Below, piece after piece: positions 9,172 to 18,279 of a stretch of 64,000 nucleotides of DNA. Location: the NCBI GenBank assembly GCA_035295745.1, contig DATGIL010000090.1, positions 205,438 through 269,437 on the forward strand, given 5' to 3'. The translations under genes and the position numbers were made by a program. A model generated the notes under the pieces. It ran no database searches. It saw nothing but the letters and a program-made list of their open reading frames with translations, and had not been told where the DNA came from. Numbering within the stretch: position 1 is the stretch's first letter; every line of letters starts with the position of its first letter. The stretch comes from JAIQFL01 sp035295745. Lineage in GTDB: Bacteria > Acidobacteriota > Terriglobia > Bryobacterales > Bryobacteraceae.

Positions 9172-9633
9172 TCATGTCGAACTAAGCCGTCTGAGTTCAT
9201 CAGATAACTTTCGCGACTGTTCGATCCGTTCCTCCACGGACACCTCAACCATACCGAGGGCGCGATCGAGCCCTATGAATCCGTCACCCGCGAAGCGGGG
9301 AACCACGTGGAAGTGAACGTGGAACACGTCTTGACCGCCATGCTTGCCGTTGTTCTGACGAATCGATACCCCATCGGCCGAGCACACCGTTTTCACTGCG
9401 GCCGAGACGCGCGCGAGTGTCGTCATCAGAGGGCCTGCCAGATCGCCGTCAACCTCGTAGATGTGCGCCACATGGCGGATGGGCACGACGAGCATATGGC
9501 CACGGTTACGCGGCTGCTGACCACGGCTCGGGAACACAGCCGTGTGGCCGTCGCGAAACGCCACGACACCCGGCGTCAGCTCTCCTTCCAAGATCCGGCA
9601 GAACACACAGGACGTTGGCACCTCCGAGGTCAT
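9172..9633 (-). CDS. HIT-family nucleotide hydrolase/transferase
   Basis: 153 residues. It carries the histidine-triad active site FHVHFHVV (HxHxHxx) near residues 107-114, preceded by the usual GGQDV. Near the N-terminus is CVFCRILEGEL, whose paired cysteines are the zinc-binding pair seen in many HIT proteins. The middle has GHMLVVPIRHV as in HINT/Fhit-like proteins. Family members cleave phosphoramidate or dinucleoside polyphosphate bonds through a His-AMP intermediate; the physiological substrate here is not predictable. It is cytoplasmic and lies alone on this strand, between the receptor terminator and a transposase relic. There is no odd feature. Confidence 0.9.
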   Translation of the reverse strand: MTSEVPTSCVFCRILEGELTPGVVAFRDGHTAVFPSRGQQPRNRGHMLVVPIRHVAHIYEVDGDLAGPLMTTLARVSAAVKTVCSADGVSIRQNNGKHGGQDVFHVHFHVVPRFAGDGFIGLDRALGMVEVSVEERIEQSRKLSDELRRLSST

Positions 9634-9845
9634 CGTCTTCTCAAGCCTCCTGGCTTCCCATGATCACGTCGGCCGCCGTCGGTTGCAATCCGATAGGTCC
9701 TGTGTGGTCGCCCAGTACCCCAACCCGCGACCCCGCTGTGGTTCAATATGGCGCTCTCAGAACCCTCCATTGAAATCCTTGACGATCTCCGCGAAGGGGC
9801 ACAGCTTATCGGGGCGGAAACGCGAACTGGGCCTCGGAGAGGTTT

Positions 9846-10298
9846 ATGTTGGAGGTTTGCCGCCGTTCGCCTCCGCGCCATGGAACTGATCACGCCAACT
9901 CGCCGAACGCCGCTTTGAGTTCATTCCTCTGCGGGGGTTTCTCGGCTTCCCTGTACACCATGCGGCGCGTCGAGTGTCGCCGTTGCGGCTGTCGAAGAAG
10001 TTCCCTGGGGCGACGGCAAACGCACACTGACCAAAGCCTACATGTCGCCTGACCATGCGATCCCGCATCGAACCCATGAAGAAGATCGCCCGTTCGCTAC
10101 GCAATCATCGCGAACTCATCCTGAACCATTTCCGCGCTCAAAAGATGCTGTCCAGCGGCGTCGTGGAGGCCTGAACAACAAGGCCAAAGTCACTATGAGA
10201 AAATCGTACGGTTTTCGCACCTACCGCGTTCTCGAACTCGCCATTATCACTCACTTGGCAAGCTGCCCGAACCGGAGTCCACCCACGATTTCTTCTGA
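9846..10298 (+). pseudogene. Remnant of an ISL3-family transposase
   Basis: Pieces of an ISL3-type transposase appear in shifting plus frames. RRFEFIPLRGF lies near 9900-9935, TMRRVECRRCG near 9958-9990, VEEVPWGDGKRTLTKAYM near 9991-10044, RSLRNHRELILNHFRAQK near 10093-10146, GLNNKAKVTMRKSYGFRTYR near 10167-10227, and a terminal HYHSLGKLPEPESTHDFF ends at the TGA 10296-10298. The zinc-finger N-terminus is joined directly to the C-terminal end, so the catalytic DDE core (several hundred residues) has been deleted near 10045-10057. At least three further frameshifts are present, so it cannot make an active enzyme. The N-terminal limit is uncertain; degraded sequence may begin near 9748. No terminal inverted repeats were recognised. 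Confidence 0.85.
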
Positions 10299-10440
10299 CG
10301 GACCTTTTTTATTCAGACGGGAGAGCAGTTGCTTGCTGCGGCGGAAACTCTTTCCCCGTGCGGTACGCGCCGCCCACCATTTAAGCTGGAAGCAGGGCGA
10401 AAGATTGCCCGCATCAACGCGTAATGAGAAGGCTCTTCAG

Positions 10441-11286
10441 ATGATCGGCGTTTTCGACAGTGGCTTCGGTGGGCTGACGGTGCTGCGTGCACTGATCGAG
10501 GCGCTGCCCGGGCGCGATTTTGTCTACCTTGGCGATAACCGGAACGCGCCCTATGGAGTACGGCCGCCTATTGACGTTCTGAACCTGACCTGCGCGGCTC
10601 TCGAACGCTTGTTCGGAGAGGGCTGCACGCTTGCGGTCGTCGCCTGCAACACGGCCTCTACGGTGGCACTGCGTTGGATTCAGCAGCAGTGGCTGCCCGT
10701 CCGGCGGCGCGACGATGGGATCGCACGGAATGTGATCGGCGTAGTTGTACCGACAATCGAGGCTGCCACCGGGATCGGGTGGGACGAGGACGGCACTGCC
10801 GTGCATCCCACCAAACGGTCCAGTACCATAGCCGTTTTTGCGACTCGCCGCACGGTCGAGACGGACTGCTACCCGATCGAGATCCGCAAACGGAGGCCCG
10901 ACATTACGGTAGTGCAGCAAGCCTGTCCCGAGCTTGCCGGCTCAATCGAGCGCGGATTGCCCCGCCACGATTTGCAAGCCCTTGTCGGCCGATACGTAAA
11001 CGAGCTGTTGGGAAAAGTAGGCAGCGCACCGGACTGCGTCATTCTCGGCTGCACCCATTACCCGCTGGTCGCCGATCTTTTCGCCGTCGCCCTGCCATCC
11101 GGGGTGCGGATGATCCACCAGCCGGACGCCACTGCTCGTGCGCTGAAGGCTTATCTTGACCGGCATCCTGAATATGACGGCTCACACGCTGGACGCCACA
11201 AGTTCCTCTCGACAGGGTTCACCACCGAGGCCCTTCCGCTTATCGAAAAATTCTGGGGAGTTAAGATTCCCTTCGAGGAGCTGTGA
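10441..11286 (+). CDS. murI: Glutamate racemase
   Basis: 281 residues from ATG 10441. It interconverts L- and D-glutamate for peptidoglycan synthesis in the cytoplasm. The N-terminal FDSGFGGLTVL carries the substrate-binding Asp/Ser. The two catalytic cysteines are in VACNTAST (C69) and GCTHYPL (C204), and YLGDNRNAPYG (29-39) matches the conserved loop. Length fits the family (260-290). The frame is open further upstream but that part lies in the transposase relic and has no family similarity, so the start at MIGVFDSGFGG is secure. The relic sits directly in front of the gene, so the original promoter may have been replaced. A DUF1801 gene follows 75 bases later. Confidence 0.95.
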   Translation: MIGVFDSGFGGLTVLRALIEALPGRDFVYLGDNRNAPYGVRPPIDVLNLTCAALERLFGEGCTLAVVACNTASTVALRWIQQQWLPVRRRDDGIARNVIGVVVPTIEAATGIGWDEDGTAVHPTKRSSTIAVFATRRTVETDCYPIEIRKRRPDITVVQQACPELAGSIERGLPRHDLQALVGRYVNELLGKVGSAPDCVILGCTHYPLVADLFAVALPSGVRMIHQPDATARALKAYLDRHPEYDGSHAGRHKFLSTGFTTEALPLIEKFWGVKIPFEEL

Positions 11287-11361
11287 AGGTGGATTCCGCC
11301 TACCGATACTGCTGGACATTCGGAGCCGACACATCAATTCTACGACACATCGCACCGTAGA

Positions 11362-11769
11362 ATGAGGGATATGAAACAAAGCGTTCCCAAGTCGGTTGAC
11401 GAGTATATCGCCGCGCAGCCCGAGACGGTACGGCCGAAGCTCGAACAGGTGCGCACCGCGATCCGGCGGGCCGTTCCGGAAGCGGTGGAGACCATCGGGT
11501 ATCGCATGCCCGGATATAAGCTGCACGGAAAGCCGATGCTATATTTCGCCGGCTTCAAAGAACACTATTCACTCTTTGCGGCATCGGGGACATTCTTCGC
11601 AGCGCTCGAGGATGAGCTCAGGGGGTATGAGTTGCGAAAGGGAACGGTCCATTTCTCGCTCACCAAAGCGGTTCCGGTGCAGCTCATCAGCCGGATTGCG
11701 AAGCTGCGTGCGGCTGGGATCGCCCCGGAGAAAACGCCTCCACTCACCAGAAAGAGAAAGGCGCAGTGA
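11362..11769 (+). CDS. DUF1801 (YdhG-like) protein
   Basis: 135 residues. The sequence follows the DUF1801/YdhG pattern: SVDEYIAAQPETVRPKLEQV, then IGYRMPGYKLHGKPMLYFAG, YSLFAASG, and KGTVHFSLTKAVP, ending in a lysine-rich tail. This small cytoplasmic fold has been linked to iron chaperoning (frataxin-like fold) in Bacillus, but its role in most bacteria is undefined. ATG 11362 and ATG 11371 are both possible starts. It may be read through from murI, or have its own promoter in the 75-base gap. Confidence 0.85.
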   Translation: MRDMKQSVPKSVDEYIAAQPETVRPKLEQVRTAIRRAVPEAVETIGYRMPGYKLHGKPMLYFAGFKEHYSLFAASGTFFAALEDELRGYELRKGTVHFSLTKAVPVQLISRIAKLRAAGIAPEKTPPLTRKRKAQ

Positions 11770-11775
11770 GTTTCG

Positions 11776-12020
11776 CTAGGAAATTTTTCTTCTTGTGCCG
11801 ACAACGCTGTCGATGAAATTGTAGGGTTGTAGGGGTACGCTCTTGCGACGCGTCACTCCCCAACCAATCCCGACCGTCGCCCGCATCTGGCTGGGCGGAA
11901 GCGCTGGTGATCAACCCACACAGAGTTGGCAGTAATGACGACGCTGTTCCGATACTCGAGGTCGCCAGCGATTCCGGTGGTCCGAAGTGCTCTTGTATCG
12001 GCCACGGAAGAGGCAATTCC
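11776..12020 (-). pseudogene. Degraded C-terminal gene fragment, possibly a barrel protein
   Basis: The gap between the DUF1801 gene and the response regulator has no intact gene but contains two coding-like blocks on the minus strand in different frames. The first is GIAGDLEYRNSVVITANSVW (then VDHQR) at about 11905-11985. The second is MRATVGIGWGVTRRKSVPL, running on to a stop at 11776-11778. The alternating hydrophobic pattern resembles the end of an outer-membrane barrel. A single frameshift near 11900 separates the blocks and no start is present, so I read it as a relic. Confidence 0.35.
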
Positions 12021-12076
12021 TCAGTGATGGGGTTGGCGGTGTCACCGCTGGTTTTGTAACGCGGGCCGCATTCAGA

Positions 12077-12733
12077 TCAGTGGAACAGGCCGCTGCGGAG
12101 CGCTTTCGCTACGGCCTCCGTGCGTGAGTGGACGTGGAGCTTCTCGTAAATGCGTCGCACATGGAAAGAGACCGCGTGCGCCGTTACTCCGAGCTTCGCC
12201 GCTGCCGTCTTATAGTTCTCGCCCGAAACCAGCATCTGCAGAATCTTCATCTCGTGCGGTGTCAATCCATAGGCGGCGCGTTCCGGCGGACGAATCTGCC
12301 GGAACACATTGATCACCCGGCGCGCCACCTCAGGTGACATCGGTGCGCCGCCATTGGCCGCCTCTTTCAGACAGTCCAGCAGCCGCGCGGGAGCGATGCC
12401 CTTTAACAGATAGCCATTGGCGCCGGCACAGAGCGCCTTCAAGATGCGGTCGTCATCGTCGTGGATTGTGAGGATCAATGGATGCACGGTGGGCCGCCGT
12501 TCCGCCAGGAGCCGGATGCCATCGATGCCTGACATGCCCGGCAGGTCGATATCGATGAGCGCCAGCGACGGGTTGTCGGACTCCAGGCGGGCCAGCGCCT
12601 GCTCCATCGTGCCATATGCGCCACAGCAGCGGAAGCCAGTCGTGCCATCGATCAGCGCGGCGAGGCCTTCGCGGATTTCCCGCTGATCTTCCACCAGCAG
12701 GACGCGAATCGCCGCATCGGTGGCGGCGGTCAT
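12077..12733 (-). CDS. NarL/FixJ-type response regulator (receiver plus LuxR DNA-binding domain)
   Basis: 218 residues. The receiver domain spans about 9-125 (VLLVEDQ, phosphoacceptor D61 in LIDIDLPGMSG, and LLKG at the conserved lysine). The LuxR-type helix-turn-helix spans about 150-215 (YGLTPHEMKILQMLVSG, NYKTAAAKLGVTAHAVSFHV, RRIYEKLHVHSRTEAV). It should bind DNA as a phosphorylated dimer. The start overlaps the stop of the upstream kinase gene by four bases (12730-12733), so the two are translationally coupled and the kinase is its likely partner. Target genes are unknown; the overlapping exported-protein genes 50-100 bases upstream of the kinase are candidates by proximity only. Confidence 0.93.
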   Translation of the reverse strand: MTAATDAAIRVLLVEDQREIREGLAALIDGTTGFRCCGAYGTMEQALARLESDNPSLALIDIDLPGMSGIDGIRLLAERRPTVHPLILTIHDDDDRILKALCAGANGYLLKGIAPARLLDCLKEAANGGAPMSPEVARRVINVFRQIRPPERAAYGLTPHEMKILQMLVSGENYKTAAAKLGVTAHAVSFHVRRIYEKLHVHSRTEAVAKALRSGLFH

Positions 12734-15700
12734 AGGGGCGCTCTCACTTCCAATCGGGTCCCTTTGCCTATGGCCGATTCAATCGCCAACGTCGCGCCCA
12801 ATCGCTCCGCCCGCATCCGCATGCTGACCAGTCCATTGCCCACGCGCGGCTGAGCAGGGTCGAATCCGACGCCATCGTCGTGAACCACCAACACCACCGA
12901 AGGGCCCTTTACCGCCAGATGGACCGTGACGGAACTGGCTTGCCCATGGCGCGCCGCATTGTTGACAGCTTCCTTGAATAGGAGAAAGAGCTGCCGGCGC
13001 GTGTCGACGCCCAGTTTGAGTTTGGCCGCTTCGTCGGCGGCTTCGAAATCCAGATTGATGTCGCGCGCGCTCAAGACATCGGTGGCGAATCGACGCATGC
13101 GCAAGGTGAGATCCTGAAACGAATCGCGGTGCGGATTGATGGCCCAGACGATATCGCCCATGGATGCCGCAGCCTCGCGCGAGACCCCTGCGATCTGCGA
13201 AAGCTGTTGGGAGACATCCGCGCCCGGCTTGTCCATTCCCTGCCGCGCCACTTCGCTGAGGATCGCAATGCGCGTCAGGTTGGAGCCAACATCGTCGTGA
13301 AGATCGGAAGCGATGCGCGTGCGGAGCCGCTCGACTTCGAGCAGGCGATCGAGGCGAAAGCGATGCAGAGTGTAGCCCGCACCGGCGCCTAGTGCGACAG
13401 CCATCGTAAGGAACCACCATCGCTGCCAGATGGGCGGCAATACGACCAGGGATAACTGCGCGGGCTCTTCGCTGGCGGTATCCGTGGCGTCTAAGGCGCG
13501 GACCAGAAACCGGTAGGTGCCGGCGGGCAAGCCGGGATAGAGCACCGTCTGCTGCGGGCCCGCTTGGCTCCAGGCTTTATCGGCGCCTTCCAGCATGTAC
13601 TGATAGCGCAAAGGGCCGCCCAGGCTGATGCCCGCATAGGAAATCTGCACCCGGTTTTGGCGAGCCTTTAACTGCTGCGCGGTGAATGCGGTTTCGCCGG
13701 CATCGGAGATGGCGATGGGCCGGTCGTCGATGAGCAGATTGGTGATCCGTATGGTGGGGTGCGACGTCGGGCCCGTGGTGCGGGGAACTCGGAAACGCGA
13801 CAAACCGTGTTGGGTTCCGAACCACAGATCGCCAGCCGCATCGCGGGTCGACACCGCCACGATATTGTTGGCCAGCCCATCGGCCATGGTGAAATGAACG
13901 ATTCGCCCGCTCCTGGGATCGATCCGGTCGACCCCGCGCGAGGTGCCGGCATAAATATTTCCCTGCAGGTCGGCGGTTACCGTGTGGACGACATTCGTTG
14001 TCAGGCCGTTTTCCACGGTGTACCTGACGAACTGCGGGCTATCGGAGGAGCGGCGATCCACGCGGAAGACTCCGCCGCTGCTGGCGCTGCCCCAGAGTTC
14101 GCCCGCCGGGTCGAGATACAGATGGATGAATCCGTGGGGAACACCGTCGGCTTCGCGGAATATGCGGAACCTTCCAGCGGAGTATCGGCAGAGCGCTCCC
14201 GAAAACCCGATCCACAGGACCCCGGAACGCTCCTCGACAAAGCCCATGGCGGTGTCGCGTTCCGAAGTCCCAGGCAGTGGGGAGAGCTCCTCCACCTGGT
14301 CGGAGGCGCGATTCCAGCGCGCCAGGCCGAACCGCATCGGATACATCAGTCCGATCCAGATATCCCCGCGGGAATCTTCGAACAGCGAATAGATGTTCTG
14401 CGAAGGCAAATACACTCGTTTGGGAGCGCTGCGAGCCAGATCTTCAATCGAAGAGACTTTGGGAAAGCGGCAAAGGCCTTCGTGCGTGGCAGCCCACCAA
14501 TCGCCCAGATGATCGCGAATCAGGTTGGATCCGACGCCCCATCCAAAGTCCTTCACCTCAGGCGGAAAAATCGGGCGAGTGACCTGAAATCGCGAGCCAT
14601 CCCAGCGGTCGATGCGAAATTGCTGGCGATCGAGACCGGATATGGCAAGCAGTTCTCCCGAACCGAGCCCCAGCACCGCACTCATGCGGCCCGTATCCAC
14701 GCCGTCTGACTCGTCGTAGCTGGTGAATCCATCCCGCCGCAGGCTGTAGATGCCGCCATGGCCCGTGCCAATCCATAAAGCGCCGCGGGCATCGAGACAC
14801 AATGTCCAGATCATTCCGCCATCCACTCCGTTCTGGGGCCCATAGCGCCGGATTTTCCGGCCGTCGAACTCGGTCAATCCCTCTCTGCTAGCGAACCAGA
14901 GATGGCCGTCCTCGGTTTCCACCAGTCCTTTCAGCCGGTCTTGCGGCTTCCCCATCCTGGGATCCACGATCTGCCTGACAATCGACTGCCCGGGCACGGG
15001 TTGGGATTCGAGTTGCAGGAGGCCGTACACTGTGCCGAGCCAAATGCGTCCCAGATGGTCCTCGATTACGGCTCCGCCCGCAAGCGGCGGAAGGCCTGCT
15101 TCGGCTCCATATCGGGTGGCGGTTCCATCGGGACGCACGCGATACACCGCGTCGTACCCGCTCGCCCATAGTACGCCGTGACTGTCCACAAGCATGTGCA
15201 GGATTACCGCTTCACCGCGTGGTTCCACGGTTCCCTGGCTGACCGGACGAAGGAAAAGACGGGCATTCAGCGCCCCGGTGGTTGGAGTGGCGTGGAACAG
15301 ACCCCCGGTAGTGCCTATCCACAAGCCGCCGCGAGGGTCTTCGCAAATCGCGTTCACATCGTTTTCCGAAGTGGAGCTGCCGACGCCAAAGCTGGTGAAA
15401 CGGCTCTGGGCCGGCGCGGATGGGTTGTAGCGGGCCACTCCGGTGGTCATGCCGAACCAGATCGTGCCTTCTCGCGTTTGCGCCGCCACATTGACGAAAC
15501 GGCTGGAGAGTCCGTCCGCGACGCCATAATTGCGAAACTGGGCGCCATCGAAGCGGCTGATGCCTTCGCTGGTCGAGATCCAGAGAAAGCCATCGGCCGA
15601 TTGCAGGATGTGGAGGATTGCTCCATCGCTGGCCAGTCCGTCCGCCACTGTAAATACGCGGACAGGGACGCGCTCTCCCAGAAGCAAAGCCGGGGCGATA

Positions 15701-15792
15701 AGGAGCAGGCCCACCTTCGTCAGATTCACTAACAGGGATCGTGGGCCGTGCGGCATCCGCCGGCCACGGGCGGAGGTCCGCAGCATGGCCAC
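12730..15792 (-). CDS. Regulator-propeller sensor histidine kinase (HisKA_3/HATPase)
   Basis: 1020 residues. An N-terminal hydrophobic segment (about 24-39) exports a large sensor of repeated two-component-regulator-propeller blades (about 45-690, units like GLWIGTTGGL, GHLWFASREGL and GVLWIGFSG). A Y_Y_Y-type beta domain follows (about 700-785, with RYQYMLEGADKAWSQ and GTYRFLVRALDA), then one membrane segment (about 793-808). The cytoplasmic kinase has the HisKA_3 phosphoacceptor H832 in DLHDDVGSNLTR, the N box NNAARHG (944-950) and the G box DDGVGF (972-977). It senses an unknown extracellular or periplasmic ligand and phosphorylates the coupled LuxR-type regulator. Such propeller kinases often sense polysaccharide fragments; no carbohydrate genes adjoin, so that is not assumed. 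Confidence 0.93.
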   Translation of the reverse strand: MAMLRTSARGRRMPHGPRSLLVNLTKVGLLLIAPALLLGERVPVRVFTVADGLASDGAILHILQSADGFLWISTSEGISRFDGAQFRNYGVADGLSSRFVNVAAQTREGTIWFGMTTGVARYNPSAPAQSRFTSFGVGSSTSENDVNAICEDPRGGLWIGTTGGLFHATPTTGALNARLFLRPVSQGTVEPRGEAVILHMLVDSHGVLWASGYDAVYRVRPDGTATRYGAEAGLPPLAGGAVIEDHLGRIWLGTVYGLLQLESQPVPGQSIVRQIVDPRMGKPQDRLKGLVETEDGHLWFASREGLTEFDGRKIRRYGPQNGVDGGMIWTLCLDARGALWIGTGHGGIYSLRRDGFTSYDESDGVDTGRMSAVLGLGSGELLAISGLDRQQFRIDRWDGSRFQVTRPIFPPEVKDFGWGVGSNLIRDHLGDWWAATHEGLCRFPKVSSIEDLARSAPKRVYLPSQNIYSLFEDSRGDIWIGLMYPMRFGLARWNRASDQVEELSPLPGTSERDTAMGFVEERSGVLWIGFSGALCRYSAGRFRIFREADGVPHGFIHLYLDPAGELWGSASSGGVFRVDRRSSDSPQFVRYTVENGLTTNVVHTVTADLQGNIYAGTSRGVDRIDPRSGRIVHFTMADGLANNIVAVSTRDAAGDLWFGTQHGLSRFRVPRTTGPTSHPTIRITNLLIDDRPIAISDAGETAFTAQQLKARQNRVQISYAGISLGGPLRYQYMLEGADKAWSQAGPQQTVLYPGLPAGTYRFLVRALDATDTASEEPAQLSLVVLPPIWQRWWFLTMAVALGAGAGYTLHRFRLDRLLEVERLRTRIASDLHDDVGSNLTRIAILSEVARQGMDKPGADVSQQLSQIAGVSREAAASMGDIVWAINPHRDSFQDLTLRMRRFATDVLSARDINLDFEAADEAAKLKLGVDTRRQLFLLFKEAVNNAARHGQASSVTVHLAVKGPSVVLVVHDDGVGFDPAQPRVGNGLVSMRMRAERLGATLAIESAIGKGTRLEVRAPL

Positions 15793-15856
15793 GTTGCATT
15801 ATATCCCTAGCATCCCTTTTTGAACATGTCGCGATCTCCTTGGCTGGGTGACACTC

Positions 15857-16405
15857 TTATTGGCTGATAATCGGGGGACATGAGACGATCGAGCAATTCA
15901 GTTCATAGCCAGTAAACTTTGCCGTTACAGCGAAAGCCTGCTGTCCGGATGGACCACCCAATGAAGCCTCGGGGGTTTGACCGCCATCGACATACGAAGT
16001 AATCAGCGAGTGTGCCATGACCTGCATGCCGTTCGATCCCTGCACAGTGGCTCCGAGAAGATGTATGCCGTTGACACTGATTACGGGCGGTAGGGAAGGC
16101 GGCTGGCCACCGTAGTCTCCTTCGACGGCAACGTCCTCAACCACCAACCGGAAGCCCGCCGGGACCGGGGCAAACATCGCCGTGCAACCAACCGCAGCGG
16201 TCCCGTTCGTGAAACAGAAGGCGGTTGCCTGATACGGAATGCGGCCGGCATGGTCGCCGGTAACGAAGGCCGGAGCGTTATTGGCATTGACAACAGTGAC
16301 GGGCGACGAGAAGACCCCTTTCAACTGCGATTGCGGCGATTGGAAAAGAGACCCTGCCAGGTAGAGCAAAGTCAAGGCAGCGGGGATTCCGAGATACTTC
16401 CTCAT
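15857..16405 (-). CDS. Small exported protein of unknown function
   Basis: 182 residues with a Sec signal or membrane anchor (RKYLGIPAALTLLYLAGSLF, about 2-21). The rest is rich in V, A, G and P with a regular beta pattern and four cysteines (positions roughly 84, 94, 171 and 175), which suggests disulfide bonding outside the cytoplasm. I do not recognise a family. Its start codon overlaps the stop of the upstream PEP-CTERM-like gene by four bases, so the two are made together and may be partners. Confidence 0.7.
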   Translation of the reverse strand: MRKYLGIPAALTLLYLAGSLFQSPQSQLKGVFSSPVTVVNANNAPAFVTGDHAGRIPYQATAFCFTNGTAAVGCTAMFAPVPAGFRLVVEDVAVEGDYGGQPPSLPPVISVNGIHLLGATVQGSNGMQVMAHSLITSYVDGGQTPEASLGGPSGQQAFAVTAKFTGYELNCSIVSCPPIISQ

Positions 16406-17298
16406 TTCAGTTCTCCTTGTGAAAATGTAGTTTTAGAGAGCCGGCACAGTCCCAAAATCGCGGCAAGCATCAGACCTGCCGGGATGGTGGGTGAAGGCTC
16501 GGGCGTTGCCAGGGTGAGAGCCCCGTTTTGAAACCCCTGCCCCAGCGGCAGTTCATTCGCCAGGATTACATTGCCTTGCGTGGTGATGCCGCCCAGTTGA
16601 GAGTTGCCATCCGAGCCGGTGTCGATGGAGGCGATTCCGCCGGTCGCTGGATTGAAATAGATTCCGCCATTGAATTGCTGAGCGCCATCGCCGAGCAGGG
16701 AAATTGGCACGACCGAACCGCCGCCTGCGAGTGAGATGGAATCGAACTGACGCGACACGCCGTTGCCGTCCGCGGAGACGGTGTAGAAGAGGCCGCTGCC
16801 GGGGTCGAAGGTGAGGCCGCCGGTGAAGAGGCCATCGAATCCAGCCCCCAGATCGAGGACTTGGTTGACGGCTCCGGATGTGGAAGAGATTTGGTCGAAG
16901 AAAGAATGGCCGGTGTTGCCGAAGTCGTTGGAGATGCCGTAGAGGCTTCCGTTCAGGGAGTCGAGGGTCAAGCCGCTGGTAAATCCGGTGCCGATATTGG
17001 CGATTAGGGTAAGGGTGCCCGGTCCGGCGAGCGTGAACGAGTAGAGGAAGGAATTCCCTTGGCTGTCATTGGCGATGGAATAAAAGTTGTGGCTGACGGG
17101 GTCGAAGGTCAGGCCGCCGTTGAATCCTAAGGAACCGTCGCCGAGGGTGAAGAGCGAGGAGGTGGGACCGATGGAGGTGAAGACGTCAGGGACTCCGTTG
17201 GCGTCTGGTCCGATGGTGAAGAGACCGGCAGGCCCCGCGTATAAAGTCAGCGCCGTGACGAAATACAGGCAGGCGCCCCTCAATAGGTTCACTTTCAT
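16402..17298 (-). CDS. PEP-CTERM-like exported protein with repeated beta units
   Basis: 298 residues. A signal peptide (about 1-21, ending LTLYAGPA) leads into repeated units of about 45-50 residues, each holding a GL-TFDP or GLTLDS-like strand followed by an FYSIAND/LYGISND-type strand, as in propeller-like repeats. The C-terminus reads TPEPSPTIPAGLMLAAILGL followed by a short basic tail. This is the PEP-CTERM tripartite sorting signal (Pro-Glu-Pro, hydrophobic helix, basic end), so the protein is likely processed by an exosortase/archaeosortase system and released or anchored at the surface. The start follows GGAGAGCACATT. It overlaps the downstream gene by four bases. Confidence 0.8.
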   Translation of the reverse strand: MKVNLLRGACLYFVTALTLYAGPAGLFTIGPDANGVPDVFTSIGPTSSLFTLGDGSLGFNGGLTFDPVSHNFYSIANDSQGNSFLYSFTLAGPGTLTLIANIGTGFTSGLTLDSLNGSLYGISNDFGNTGHSFFDQISSTSGAVNQVLDLGAGFDGLFTGGLTFDPGSGLFYTVSADGNGVSRQFDSISLAGGGSVVPISLLGDGAQQFNGGIYFNPATGGIASIDTGSDGNSQLGGITTQGNVILANELPLGQGFQNGALTLATPEPSPTIPAGLMLAAILGLCRLSKTTFSQGELK

Positions 17299-17569
17299 AA
17301 TGTGCTCTCCACGACAAGTCGCGGCTTCTGAGAATTGTGGCGCACGGGAAGGGGAGAGTCACTACCTGCGCAAGTAGGAAAAGGAGCGGACGGAATCGGG
17401 GATCTCTCGAATCTGACCTGACCTGTGCTAACCAGGCAAGCTCCTCCTCGAGCATCCGCCACCCCGCGCCCCTGAAACAGCCCGCGGGATGACGACAACA
17501 TTTATCCTCTAACCACCACCCGATGCATCCGCGCGCGCCGACCCGGCGCGACTGCGGGGTCGCCCCCAA

Positions 17570-18034
17570 TCAGTAATCTCGCTTGAACGCAAAGTACGAA
17601 CCGCGAATGAAGCCGGCCAACTTCGACTTCTGCGTGGCAAACTTGAAGCGCGGAGCAAGCTCGGCCGGGACTTCCATGCCTTCAGAGAGCTTGAACCCAA
17701 CCGCCCGCTTCTTCGGATCATCAATGGTGTACATCACATTGATCGCGAGACCACTCGCGTAGAACACATATGCCATCCGAATGTTCTCGATCTGAAAGGC
17801 TGTCGCTTCGAGCGGGCGAGACGAGATGACGATGTCGCGCTCCTCCTTGAGGATGCGTTCCACCCAAGCGATTGCGTTTCTGGCCTTGGCGGCTGGTTCC
17901 ACTGTGAAGACGTGGTTGTACTTGGTCTTGAAGTAGCGCGCCTCGTGCGCCCGTAGACCAGCCAGCGAAGCCGCCACCGTCGACGACTCCAAGCCAACCG
18001 TCGACACCGTATCGAAATCAACCGGATCGGGCAT
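17570..18034 (-). CDS. Conserved hypothetical protein
   Basis: 154 residues, no signal peptide or membrane segment, mixed alpha/beta composition. Motifs visible: RYFKTKYNHVFTVEPAAKAR (about 33-52), ERILKEERDIVISSRPLE (about 59-76) and IRMAYVFYASGLAINVMYTI (about 84-103). I do not recognise the family. It stands alone between the PEP-CTERM gene (271 bases away) and a divergent hydrolase gene. Coding character is good: regular charge pattern, and the codon positions look like those of the neighbours. Confidence 0.6.
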   Translation of the reverse strand: MPDPVDFDTVSTVGLESSTVAASLAGLRAHEARYFKTKYNHVFTVEPAAKARNAIAWVERILKEERDIVISSRPLEATAFQIENIRMAYVFYASGLAINVMYTIDDPKKRAVGFKLSEGMEVPAELAPRFKFATQKSKLAGFIRGSYFAFKRDY

Positions 18035-18279
18035 AGCTCACTCCAACAGAATTTTGTTTCAAGAAACGAGTGTACTGGAAGAGGTGGATTCGACAAGGCG
18101 ACGAAAACGGCGTCGCGTTTACCGTCCTCGCCGGCCTGCAGGAATGTGGGACGGCAACTCACAAATTTGGCTCGTGTGCTACTGTCTGGAATCCGGTAGA
18201 GGGTGCCATCCGATGCCCGAAATTCCTTCTGCAGCATCTGGGCGTCTCGGGCTAGGATGAAGTTCAGACGGCAACGACC

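Noticed and set aside
13759..14709. A 316-codon plus-strand frame inside the sensor kinase gene
   Set aside because: It is the antisense of clear propeller repeats; no family features.
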